A DNA stretch of 64,000 bases from ZC4RG42 sp036676355. GTDB taxonomy: Bacteria; Pseudomonadota; Gammaproteobacteria; Burkholderiales; SG8-39. Made by a program: the position numbers and the translations under genes. The stretch lies in NCBI GenBank assembly GCA_036676355.1, contig JAKFDA010000097.1:1-64000 (forward strand), in the 5' to 3' direction. Shown here piece by piece: positions 36,781 to 45,530 of the stretch. How positions within the stretch are numbered: position 1 is the first letter of the stretch; the number at the start of each line of letters is the position of its first letter. The notes beneath the pieces were generated by a model. It worked only from the letters and a program-made list of their open reading frames with translations, searched no databases and was not told the origin of the DNA.

Positions 36781-38985
36781 TTAGCGGGGCGTGGCCCGTC
36801 TGTGATTGTTCTCGGGCACAGGCCTTGCCGCGCCCAGCGGCGCCGTGATGGGCGCTTGATCGCCCGCTTCGATCGACTCGCCCGGCGCGCGAGCAAGCGG
36901 CAAACTGATCCAGAAGGTGGCGCCTTCATCCGGCTTGCTCTGCGCCCAGACATGTCCGCCATGGCGCTCGATAATGCGCTCCACACTGGCCAAACCCACA
37001 CCCGTGCCCTCGAATTCTTCCGGCGTGTGCAATCGCTGAAAAACGCCGAACAGCTTTTCCGCGTACCGCATGTCGAAACCGACGCCGTTGTCTCGCACGT
37101 AAATGTCGGCATATCCGTCGTGCTCCTCGCTACCGATTTCAATCACCGCCAAAGGTCGGGGTCGGGTGTACTTGAACGCATTGTCGAGAAGATTGAGGAT
37201 CACCGACCGGAGCAACTGTCGATCACCCCGCACGACCGGCAACGAACCGATTGACCACCGCACCTGCCGCTGCGGCTCGGCCGCGCTGATCTCCTGCGCG
37301 ATGTCGCGAACGATATCTCCGAGCGGTACCTCCTGCATGGCCATCTGCTGACGCGACACGTGCGAGAAAAGAAGCAGATCGTCGATGAGCGCGCCCATAT
37401 GGCCGGCTGCCCGAATCACCACGCCGATGAGCCGAACCGCCTCCTCGTCCGTCTGCACTGCCGGCCGCTCCCGCAGCAACGATGCGAAACCGGCGACGTG
37501 CCGCAACGGCGCACGCAGATCATGCGATACCGAATAGGAGAAGGATTCGAGTTCACGATTCGCGCTTTGCAGTTGCGCGGTCCGCGCCTGCACCATTTTT
37601 TCCAGCGAAGCGTTAAGTTCGTCGACTTCCGCCGCATGGCGCTTCAGTGCGGTAACGTCGTGCGCGATAAGAAGCACATAGCGCTGCTCTGCGAAATCGA
37701 ATCCGCTCCAGGAAATCTGGCAATGCGCAAGTTCGCCGCTCTTCTTGCGCAATACGCATTCGACGTCCTCCCCACTCTGTTCCCCCTGAAGATGAGCGAT
37801 GAACTCGCTGCCGCCCGGCTCGGCCCATAGCCCCAACTCGACCGTCGTCGCGCTCCGCAACGCTTCCACGTCGTATTGCGAAAAACGCAGAAACTCCGGA
37901 TTCGCCTCGATTACACGGCCTTCGGCGGACATCAACGCGATCGCGTCCGGAGAAATCTCGAATATGCGCGCAAAGCGCTCTTCGCTTTCACGCAAAGCCA
38001 CTTTCTGACGGCGACGTTCGGTCACGTCTTCGACCATGTGCAGCACATGGGCCTCCCTGTGTCGATCGACCAGCGTCGCCGAAACCTGCACCTCGCGCCG
38101 TGCGCCATCGTGTCGATTGAAACCGGATATGCGGTGCAACACGCGTCCATGGTGTAAACGATTGGCGAAGCGTTCAAACGGTTCACCAGGTTCGCCCCAG
38201 AAACCCAGATCGAGAACACTGCGTTCAAGCAGCCGTTGGCGCGAATATCCCGTCATCGCAACCGCCGCATCATTGACCTCAACGATGCGGCCGGTATCGC
38301 GAGTCGTGACGAAAATCGCAAGTGGAGAAGTTGCGTACGTCGCTGCCAGGTGGCCGGCAAAATGTTCGAGCTCGAGTTCGCGCGCGTGACGGTCGGTCAC
38401 GTCCCATAGTGCGCCGACCATCAGCCGTCGTCGTGTCCGCGCGTCGGCGATGCAAGCACCGCGCATGTGAACATGGCGAGCGCTGCCGTCTTCCCGCACG
38501 ACTCGAAACTCCGCTTCTGCGCGATCATGCGAACGGCGGGCATCATTCAGGCGTTCGAGTAGCGCTTCCCGGTCCTGCGGATGCACCTTCTCTATACAGT
38601 CGAGCAGCCGAGCGGCGCGTCCGAGCGGAATATTGAGTAACTGCGCCAGAGATTCATCGCCGCGCACTAGGTCCCGATCGAGATCCCACTCCCATACCGC
38701 GACACCGGCTGTTTCGTTCGCCAGTTGCACGCCGGCGATCCATCGTTCCGCCTCATCCAGCCGCCGCATCATCGCTATGGCCGTTGTGCGATATCGCCAC
38801 CAGACGATCGCTGCAACGCACGCCAGCGCGCCTGCCGCGGCATAAACAAACAAGAATGGGAGCACGTTGTGGAGTTCCGCCTGTGCGGGCCGGCCTGAAC
38901 GGCCCGAATTCGCGATTGGCAAGTCATGCAAGGAACGGGCCGTACAGCGCCGAGGCCACTTCCAGAGCGTGAGTGGACACAGCAT
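36781..38985 (-). CDS. Triple-PAS membrane sensor histidine kinase
   Basis: 734 residues. One transmembrane helix near 42-64 (LPFLFVYAAAGALACVAAIVWW) is followed by three PAS-like domains (about 80-205, 210-330 and 345-460), each ending in a PAC-type DVT segment. The HisKA domain has the phosphoacceptor His at about 488 in SYSVSHDLRAPL, the phytochrome-like subtype. The HATPase domain shows NLLDNAFKYT, DNGVGFDMRYAEKLFGVF and GTGVGLASV. No receiver or output domain is attached and no response regulator is adjacent, so the partner is unknown. The ATG at 38985 is chosen over a TTG two codons earlier. Confidence 0.9.
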   Translation of the reverse strand: MLCPLTLWKWPRRCTARSLHDLPIANSGRSGRPAQAELHNVLPFLFVYAAAGALACVAAIVWWRYRTTAIAMMRRLDEAERWIAGVQLANETAGVAVWEWDLDRDLVRGDESLAQLLNIPLGRAARLLDCIEKVHPQDREALLERLNDARRSHDRAEAEFRVVREDGSARHVHMRGACIADARTRRRLMVGALWDVTDRHARELELEHFAGHLAATYATSPLAIFVTTRDTGRIVEVNDAAVAMTGYSRQRLLERSVLDLGFWGEPGEPFERFANRLHHGRVLHRISGFNRHDGARREVQVSATLVDRHREAHVLHMVEDVTERRRQKVALRESEERFARIFEISPDAIALMSAEGRVIEANPEFLRFSQYDVEALRSATTVELGLWAEPGGSEFIAHLQGEQSGEDVECVLRKKSGELAHCQISWSGFDFAEQRYVLLIAHDVTALKRHAAEVDELNASLEKMVQARTAQLQSANRELESFSYSVSHDLRAPLRHVAGFASLLRERPAVQTDEEAVRLIGVVIRAAGHMGALIDDLLLFSHVSRQQMAMQEVPLGDIVRDIAQEISAAEPQRQVRWSIGSLPVVRGDRQLLRSVILNLLDNAFKYTRPRPLAVIEIGSEEHDGYADIYVRDNGVGFDMRYAEKLFGVFQRLHTPEEFEGTGVGLASVERIIERHGGHVWAQSKPDEGATFWISLPLARAPGESIEAGDQAPITAPLGAARPVPENNHRRATPR

Positions 38986-39022
38986 AACCAAACGTGCGCA
39001 ATCTCGCGCCCTGCAAACGCGG

Positions 39023-41929
39023 CTAGCGATACGGTGATGCGTCCGCGACGTCGATTTGTGCGGGATGCAGAAAACGCTGGGCGTAGACGCGCCAGACGCC
39101 GGAATCGATGAACAACTCGTACAGGTCCGGATCGATATGCTGATCCGCTTTCATCTTCTGCATGATGCGCAGCGATTCGGACAGATTCTTGGCTTTCTTA
39201 TACGGCCGGTCCGACGCGGTGAGCGCTTCAAAAATATCGGCGATGGCCATCATCCGCGCCGTGTCGCTCATCTCTTCGCGTTTGAGCCGTTTCGGATAAC
39301 CGGTGCCATCCATTTTCTCATGGTGGCCGCCGGCGATTTCCGGCACATCGCGCAGATGCCGCGGAAACGGCAGTTGCGACAGCATGATGATGGTCTGCAC
39401 GATATGGTGGTTGATGATGTAACGCTCTTCTGCGCACAGCGTACCGTGCTCGATGCGCAGATTGTGCAGCTCGCCGCGGTTGTATTTGTATTCCGGCGCC
39501 GGCAATTTGAAACCCCATTTATTGTCCGACTGCAGTTGTTCCGCAACCGGGCGCTCGATCAGGTGTTCGATCTTGTCGGCCAATAGCAGTTCGGTTGCGG
39601 GCAGCGTTTGCGCGGGCTCGCGCGCCTTGCGTTTCTGCTCATCATTCGACAGGCCGATGCGGTCGTCCAGCGTGCGCTGCCAGGTACGTTGCGCGATACG
39701 CTCCAGTCGAGCAATGCTTTCCGATTGCATGAATTCGCCGCCTTCATTACAGGTGGCGACGAAAGCGAAATCGGCATCCAGTTCGGCCAGACGGCTATCG
39801 CGCTCGGCCTCCAGCCTGCTTGCATCGCCACCCGCCGCTATTTTTTGCAGCGTATCGATTTGCACGTCGCGCTTGAGCACCTCAAAACGCATGCGGATTT
39901 CGTGCAGGCGGTCATAAATTGTTTCCAGCTTGGTGGCTTTATCCACCACGTATTCGGGTGTGGTGACTTTGCCGCAGTCGTGCAGCCAACTGGCGATTTG
40001 CAGCGCTTCCCATTGTTTTGCGTCGAGCTGAAAATTCTCGTACGGGCCCGCTTTCGCATCGCAGGCGGCGCGCGCCAGCATCAGGGTCAATTCCGGCACG
40101 CGCTGACAATGCCCTCCGGTATAGGGCGATTTGGCATCGATGGCGCCGGCCACCAGGCGAATGAAGGCATCGAGCAATTCCTTGCGCGATTCCACCAGAC
40201 CCTGCGTCTCGATGGCGACGGCCGCCGTACCCGACAAGGCTTCGGCGAAAGCCAGGCGCGCGCCGTTCGGAAGTTCGGCGTCGGGCGTGAACAGCACCAG
40301 CACGCCGACCCGTTCACCGTTACGTTCGCGCAGCGGAATCGCCACCATGCCGAGACGATGTTCCGGCCACATCTTTTGAAACACCGATAGCTCGGGGCCG
40401 CATTGCACCGACAAATCGATCGCGTGCGTAGTGCAATCGCGGAACGCAGCGGCAACGGGCGAGTCGGCCTGCACGGCAATGACCTCCGCACTGACTTGCG
40501 ATGCCTTGCCGCTTTGATCGACCAGTGTGGCCGGACGCAAATGCGCCTGCTCAGTGTCGGGCAGATAAACCACGCCGCCGATGGCCTGCATGCCCTGGCA
40601 GGTTTCCCGTATCACACGCTCCAGCAGCCGCTCGAAATTCGTTTCCGCCGCCAGCGACGTGGCGACGTCGAGAAAATTTCGAATCGTGTCGCGCATCATT
40701 TCCATGGCTTGCGACAGCTGATCGATTTCGAGAACGATCGAACGGCCCGCCGCCGGGCCATCGAATTTAAACGCGCGAATGTCTCCGGCCTGTGCGGTGA
40801 TGCGGCGCATGCGACGCGCAACGCCATGCGCCGTCAGGGCGGTGAGCGGAATGGCGCAAAGCAGCAACACAAGGCAGATCAGCAGATGGCGCGTACGCAT
40901 GGCGCGCAAATCCTGCAGCAACTCATCCAGCGGCACGGCTATGGCGAGAAAGAGCGGTCCGCGCGCGGTATCGATGGGCAGGACCACGCTTTTCCACTCT
41001 TTGCCGTCGACGCGCAAATCGAGCGCCTTGCCGCCGTCCTGCGACGCAGGTCGCAGAGCCGCCAGCAGCGCGTCACCGCTAGCATCCAGCGTCTTGAGGA
41101 AAACGCGATCGGCTTCGCGCCTGGTCAGCGTCCGGCTGCTGTCGGAACGGGCCAGCAGGCGGCGTTGTTCATCGAACAAAACGATGCGCATGCCCGGCAG
41201 CGTGCTAAGCGCCGCCAGTTGCGCGGAAATATGTGCCAGGGTGATGTCAATGCCGACCACGCTTTGCGCATTGGCTCGCTTGGCGGCCGTGACGCCCGGT
41301 GTGTTGGTGGCGAAAAACACATACGGCTCGGTGAATACGCGTTGGCCGGTCGTGTGCGCCAACCGATACCAGGGTCGAGTGCGCGGATCGTAGTCATACT
41401 CCGAAACCACGCGCCGTTCCAGTTCGCGCAGTTCCTGGTCGAAGAAAATGTACAGCGGCCGCAGTGGCGCCGCCTCGCGCCGCTCGACGCTTTGCACCAT
41501 GTAATGCGCTTGCGCGGGCGCGGCGAAAAATTTTTGTTCGGTCTTGTCGGCCAGCAAGCGCAACAGGAAGAAACTGCCATCGGCATAGCCCGCGTACGCG
41601 GCGGCGACCGGCGCGTGGCCGGCGAAAGCCTGACGCAATAGCGGCAGTGCCTGCAATCGTTCGTCCAGTGTGCCAGCCTCGACCAGCGGCTGCAGTGCCA
41701 GTACGTCGGTAAAGCGACCGACAGGCTCAAACGCCCGGCTTAAACTCGAATGCGCTTCGCGGCCGATATGGTCGAACACGCGCTCGGTGGCCGACAAAGT
41801 GAGGTCTCGGCCCTGCGCGTAGCCGAACCACGCAATCAGCCCTCCCAGCACAAGAATCAGCACCGAAAAGAGCACCGATAGATGTACGTAAAGGGGATAA
41901 GGCCTGTGGGCTGAGCGGGTGTGCTTCAT
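39023..41929 (-). CDS. Membrane receptor with HAMP, GAF and HD-GYP domains
   Basis: 968-residue probable cyclic-di-GMP phosphodiesterase. A transmembrane helix (HLSVLFSVLILVLGGLIAWF) is followed by an extracytoplasmic sensor domain of about 270 residues (Cache-like, with YDYDPRTRPWYRLA and VVGIDITLAHISAQL), a second transmembrane helix near 345-370, a HAMP region, and a GAF-like domain near 430-600. The HD-GYP domain has WLHDCGK with HD near 650 and HHEKMDGTGYP near 870. About 220 residues separate these motifs, much more than in typical HD-GYP domains. The ATG at 41929 (MKHTRSAHRP) is preferred over 41986. Confidence 0.88.
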   Translation of the reverse strand: MKHTRSAHRPYPLYVHLSVLFSVLILVLGGLIAWFGYAQGRDLTLSATERVFDHIGREAHSSLSRAFEPVGRFTDVLALQPLVEAGTLDERLQALPLLRQAFAGHAPVAAAYAGYADGSFFLLRLLADKTEQKFFAAPAQAHYMVQSVERREAAPLRPLYIFFDQELRELERRVVSEYDYDPRTRPWYRLAHTTGQRVFTEPYVFFATNTPGVTAAKRANAQSVVGIDITLAHISAQLAALSTLPGMRIVLFDEQRRLLARSDSSRTLTRREADRVFLKTLDASGDALLAALRPASQDGGKALDLRVDGKEWKSVVLPIDTARGPLFLAIAVPLDELLQDLRAMRTRHLLICLVLLLCAIPLTALTAHGVARRMRRITAQAGDIRAFKFDGPAAGRSIVLEIDQLSQAMEMMRDTIRNFLDVATSLAAETNFERLLERVIRETCQGMQAIGGVVYLPDTEQAHLRPATLVDQSGKASQVSAEVIAVQADSPVAAAFRDCTTHAIDLSVQCGPELSVFQKMWPEHRLGMVAIPLRERNGERVGVLVLFTPDAELPNGARLAFAEALSGTAAVAIETQGLVESRKELLDAFIRLVAGAIDAKSPYTGGHCQRVPELTLMLARAACDAKAGPYENFQLDAKQWEALQIASWLHDCGKVTTPEYVVDKATKLETIYDRLHEIRMRFEVLKRDVQIDTLQKIAAGGDASRLEAERDSRLAELDADFAFVATCNEGGEFMQSESIARLERIAQRTWQRTLDDRIGLSNDEQKRKAREPAQTLPATELLLADKIEHLIERPVAEQLQSDNKWGFKLPAPEYKYNRGELHNLRIEHGTLCAEERYIINHHIVQTIIMLSQLPFPRHLRDVPEIAGGHHEKMDGTGYPKRLKREEMSDTARMMAIADIFEALTASDRPYKKAKNLSESLRIMQKMKADQHIDPDLYELFIDSGVWRVYAQRFLHPAQIDVADASPYR

Positions 41930-42039
41930 CGAGTCGCGGCGGTCGTCACGCCTGTTCACCACTTTTTTATGAACTGGAGAAGGCACCCGTAGACTGCGTT
42001 ATGCCGATGCCCTCGGTAAAGGTAACTTTCCCCGTCTCA

Positions 42040-42091
42040 GTCCTTAATAAAAGGACATCTACCGGAAGCCGGCGATTTAGTTTCGGCTTCC
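42040..42091. other. Two adjacent hairpins upstream of the HD-GYP and CMD-like genes
   Basis: GTCCT/AGGAC (42040-42056, loop of seven) is followed closely by GGAAGCCG/CGGCTTCC (42064-42091, loop of 12). They lie in the 269-base divergent gap between 41929 and 42199. No T-run follows on either strand, so they are not simple terminators; they may be leader structure. Confidence 0.4.
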
Positions 42092-42198
42092 ACGCTCGTC
42101 AAGAGCCGAGTTCAACGGACGATTAGAATCACGGGCGTTCCCTAGCCGCCACCAGGGAAAATCGTGCGAACCCGCAACTAGAACGTCAAAGGTGATTC

Positions 42199-42591
42199 AT
42201 GGAATCTGATCGTTACCAGCGCGGCTGGGAGAAACTCAAGCAAGTCGACGCTAAAGCCGGCGAAAAACTGGTCGAGTCGCTGAAAGACATCGCGCCCGAC
42301 CTCGCCCGCTACATTGTCGAGTTTCCTTTCGGAGACGTTTATTCGCGTGGCGTTCTTTCTCTCAAAGAACGCGAGATCGCCACCGTTTCGGCATTGGCGG
42401 CGCAGGGCAACGCGCAGCCCCAACTCAAAGTCCATATTCACGGTGCGCTCAACGTCGGCTGCACGAGACAGGAAATCGTGGAGATCATGATTCAAATGGC
42501 GGTGTATGCAGGCTTCCCTGCCGCGCTGAACGGCATCTTCGTCGCCAAGGAAGTCTTTGCGGAACGCGATCGCGCCGAGCAATCGAACTGA
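42199..42591 (+). CDS. Carboxymuconolactone decarboxylase-family protein
   Basis: 130-residue AhpD/CMD-type helical protein. It shows DLARYIVEFPFGDVYSRGVLSLKEREIATVSALAAQG, followed by KVHIHGALNVGCTRQEIVEIMIQMAVYAGFPAALNGI, the pattern of gamma-carboxymuconolactone decarboxylases. The C-x-x-C motif of AhpD peroxidases is absent (only GCTR), so peroxidase activity is unlikely. AAGGTG sits five bases before the ATG. It lies 138 bases upstream of the enolase-superfamily gene on the same strand; no aromatic-degradation genes are nearby, so the substrate is open. Confidence 0.82.
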   Translation: MESDRYQRGWEKLKQVDAKAGEKLVESLKDIAPDLARYIVEFPFGDVYSRGVLSLKEREIATVSALAAQGNAQPQLKVHIHGALNVGCTRQEIVEIMIQMAVYAGFPAALNGIFVAKEVFAERDRAEQSN

Positions 42592-42729
42592 TTGCACCGG
42601 ACGTCCGGGCGGTTCCCCGAAGCGGCGAACGCCGGTGACGCTGGCTGCGGAGCAGCGGTTGTCGCGGACCGCGCGACAAGCAGGCTAGCTGGATGCATCA
42701 CCTCGCGCGAGTACGGAACGAGGAGTCGC

Positions 42730-43824
42730 ATGATGCGAGCCGGACTGACCCTGAAAAGCGTTCGCGCAAGGCCGGTAGCCATTCCCTTGCAGCGTCCCAT
42801 CGTGTCGCGGGTGGGTTTGTTCCGCGAGTGGCCGCTGATCCTCATCGATCTCTACACGAATGAAGGGATTGTGGGTCACAGTTATCTTGAGCCGTATCTC
42901 AAGCATTCGGCCCGTTACATCGTCCCCGCGATTCAAGATCTCGCCGAACTGGCGCAAGGCCACCCGGTTGCGCCGTTCGACGCCTTTCGCAGAGGAATCG
43001 GATCGCTCCACCTCGTCGGCCGCGAAGGCGTCTCGATGATCGCCATCGCCGGACTCGATATGGCCGCGTGGGATGCGCTGGCGAAAGCGGCCGGGACGCC
43101 ACTCGCCGAATATCTCGGCGGGACAATCGGTCCGGTGCCCGCCTATAACAGCAACGGGCTATGGCTCACGCCGCTCGATACGCTCGGGGCCGAAGCGAAA
43201 TCGCTCGTCGACGAAGGCAAATTTGTCGGGATCAAGCTTCGCCTCGGACGAGACACGTTGAACGAAGACGTCGCAGCCATTGCAGCCGTTCGTGATGCGG
43301 TGGGTTCCGACATCAAGTTGATGTGCGACTTCAACCAGGGGCTGACCCTCGGCGATGCGCTGCGGCGGTGTCACGCGCTCGACGACGAAGGACTTTACTG
43401 GTTCGAGGAGCCCATCACTTACGACAATATTCGCGGCTATACGCAACTTGCGCGCGAACTTAAAACCCCGCTCCAGCTCGGTGAAAATATCTACGGCCCA
43501 CGGCTACTGCATCAGGCGATCCTTGCAGGCGCCGGCGACTACTTCATGCCGGACATGATGCGCATAGGCGGTGTGAGCGGATGGCTGCGCGCCGCCGCAA
43601 TCACCGGCGCGGCGGGCATTCCGATGTCCACGCACTTGTATCCCGAGATTGCTGCGCACCTGATGCGCATCACCGATACGGCACACTGGCTGGAGTGGCA
43701 GAGTTGGGCCGATCCCATTCTGATGGAGCCATTCGAACTCAAGGATGGTTATCTGATCGTTCCCGATCGGCCGGGCCAGGGAATCGAGTGGGACGAAAAA
43801 GCCGTCGCGAAGTTCGCGTATTGA
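42730..43824 (+). CDS. Enolase-superfamily enzyme, mandelate racemase group
   Basis: 364-residue TIM-barrel enzyme that abstracts an alpha proton from a carboxylate substrate. The K-x-R pair is in GIKLRLGR near residue 168. Metal ligands are in MCDFNQG, WFEEP and LGENIYG. The opposing catalytic His is probably in MSTHLYPEIAAHL near 300, as in mandelate racemase. The N-terminal capping domain is intact. The ATG pair at 42730/42733 follows AGGAG. The substrate cannot be predicted, though the group includes racemases and acid-sugar dehydratases. Confidence 0.87.
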   Translation: MMRAGLTLKSVRARPVAIPLQRPIVSRVGLFREWPLILIDLYTNEGIVGHSYLEPYLKHSARYIVPAIQDLAELAQGHPVAPFDAFRRGIGSLHLVGREGVSMIAIAGLDMAAWDALAKAAGTPLAEYLGGTIGPVPAYNSNGLWLTPLDTLGAEAKSLVDEGKFVGIKLRLGRDTLNEDVAAIAAVRDAVGSDIKLMCDFNQGLTLGDALRRCHALDDEGLYWFEEPITYDNIRGYTQLARELKTPLQLGENIYGPRLLHQAILAGAGDYFMPDMMRIGGVSGWLRAAAITGAAGIPMSTHLYPEIAAHLMRITDTAHWLEWQSWADPILMEPFELKDGYLIVPDRPGQGIEWDEKAVAKFAY

Positions 43825-43943
43825 TACGGCCGGCGCCGCCACGATCGGCTGCAGTAATTGCGTCGCCGTTTCGAGCGATGCGTAACTTGCTGATCTTGCC
43901 GTGCAAGCCTTATGCTGCGCCTCGCACGGGAGGAGTAGCACAC

Positions 43944-44927
43944 TTGGCAAAGAGCAAACCGACGACACTGGAACTCGCCGCGCAGGCGAGCGCGGTCCAG
44001 CAGGCTCGTCCAAACGCACAACGCAAACCAGTCGTGGGACTTGCGCTGGGCAGCGGTTCGGCGCGCGGCTGGGCGCATATCGGCGTCATACAGGCACTGG
44101 AAGAAGCCGGTATTCATGCCGATGTCGTTTGCGGCACATCGATCGGCGGATTGGTAGGCGCCGCATACGCGGCCGGCGAACTGACGCGATTCGAAAAATG
44201 GGTGACGGGCCTGGGCTTCCGCGACGTCGTTTCCCTCATGGATCTCGGCCTCAACGGCGGCATGCTGAAGGGCGAGAAGGTGATGGAATTCTTTCGCAAG
44301 AATTTCGTCGATCGCCCCATCGAAGAATTGAACCTGCCCTTCGGGGTCGTTGCCACCGCGCTGCACAGCGGCGCAGAGATCTGGCTGCGCACCGGTTCGA
44401 CGGTCGATGCCGTTCGTGCGTCGATCGGCATGCCCGGTCTGTTCACACCGGTGCGGCACGAAGGCAAGGTGCTGGTGGATGGCGCACTGGTCAATCCCGT
44501 GCCGGTTTCGCTGGCGCGCGCCATGGGCGCGGAAATCGTCATCGCCGTGGATCTCAGTTCCGATTTGCTGGGATATCGCCATATGCCCTCGGAGGTGGCC
44601 GCATCGGCAGCGTCGTCGAATCTCGTCAGCGGATGGATGCGTAAATTGCAGGAAAGCTTCGGCATGGCGGGCTCAGCCGAAGCAGGCCAAGCGCCGGTGC
44701 TACTGCCGTCGATGCTGACCACCGTGGCGCAGAGCCTCAACATCATGCAGGTGCGCATCACGCGCAGCCGCATGGCCGGCGAACCACCCGAACTGGTCAT
44801 CGCACCGCGACTCGCCCACCTGGGCCTGCTCGAGTTCCACCGCGCCGCTGAAGCGGTTGAGGAAGGCCGACGCGCAGTCGAAGTCGGCCTGCACAGCCTC
44901 GAAGCACTGGGACTGCAGGCGCCATGA
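43944..44927 (+). CDS. Patatin-like phospholipase (RssA-type)
   Basis: 327-residue Ser-Asp dyad lipid acyl hydrolase. The oxyanion-hole Gly-rich stretch is LALGSGSARGWAHIGV near residue 33, the nucleophile elbow is CGTSIGGLVG, and the catalytic Asp is in VDGALVNPVP. No signal peptide is evident. The most likely start is TTG at 43944 (then AKSKPTTLELA) with GGAGGAG at good spacing; an ATG at 43879 has no such site. The stop overlaps the next gene by four bases (ATGA), implying coupling with the membrane methyltransferase. Confidence 0.86.
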   Translation: MAKSKPTTLELAAQASAVQQARPNAQRKPVVGLALGSGSARGWAHIGVIQALEEAGIHADVVCGTSIGGLVGAAYAAGELTRFEKWVTGLGFRDVVSLMDLGLNGGMLKGEKVMEFFRKNFVDRPIEELNLPFGVVATALHSGAEIWLRTGSTVDAVRASIGMPGLFTPVRHEGKVLVDGALVNPVPVSLARAMGAEIVIAVDLSSDLLGYRHMPSEVAASAASSNLVSGWMRKLQESFGMAGSAEAGQAPVLLPSMLTTVAQSLNIMQVRITRSRMAGEPPELVIAPRLAHLGLLEFHRAAEAVEEGRRAVEVGLHSLEALGLQAP

Positions 44928-45388
44928 CGCAACGCGACATTCCCAACGTCATCGCTCTGCCGCCGCTGCTCTACGGCGGCGCATTCCTGATCGTGCTGTT
45001 TCTCCACTGGCTGTGGCCCGTGGCATTGCTGTCCGATCCTTCGATCCGCTGGATCGGTGCGGCATTGGTCGTGCTCGGCATGACGCCGGTGATCTGGGGA
45101 AGTGCGACGATGCATCGCGCCGGCACCAACGTCCCGCCCAATCGACCGGCGACCGTGATAGTGACGGGCGGCCCGTTTCGCTTCTCGCGCAATCCGCTCT
45201 ACACCGGCCTCCATGTCACGTTCATCGGCCTGTGCTGTATCGCCAACAGCCTGTGGGGCATCGCGCTGTTCATACCGCTGGTCGCGGTCATGCACTACGG
45301 CGTGATACTGCGGGAAGAGCGTTACCTCGAAGCCAAATTCGGCGAATCCTACCGACAATATCGCTCGACCGTCCGTCGCTATATCTAG
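44924..45388 (+). CDS. Membrane methyltransferase of the ICMT/phospholipid-methyltransferase type
   Basis: 154 residues with four hydrophobic segments. The C-terminal half has GGPFRFSRNPLYTGLHVTFIG and REERYLEAKFGESYRQYRSTVRRYI, the SAM-binding pattern of isoprenylcysteine carboxyl methyltransferase and bacterial PEMT/NnrU-like proteins. It probably methylates a lipid or small membrane substrate. It is translationally coupled to the patatin gene upstream, which suggests a joint role in lipid turnover or modification, but that is inference. Confidence 0.85.
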   Translation: MTQRDIPNVIALPPLLYGGAFLIVLFLHWLWPVALLSDPSIRWIGAALVVLGMTPVIWGSATMHRAGTNVPPNRPATVIVTGGPFRFSRNPLYTGLHVTFIGLCCIANSLWGIALFIPLVAVMHYGVILREERYLEAKFGESYRQYRSTVRRYI

Positions 45389-45530
45389 CCGCTGGTTAAC
45401 TGAGAGCGACAGCGACACGCACCGATTAATGCGTTTGCGATGCGTTCCGCACGGCGCGTCGCACCGCAAACCGCCCGGCCGATGTAAGCTGCGCGGCAAT
45501 TTCGCAGGCAACCGACGCCCCGGTGCAACC

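Noticed and set aside
41930..42198. GEMM cyclic-di-GMP riboswitch upstream of the HD-GYP gene
   Set aside because: The conserved GCACAGGGCAAACC and GCGACGCAAAGCC-type elements are absent; only two simple hairpins were found.
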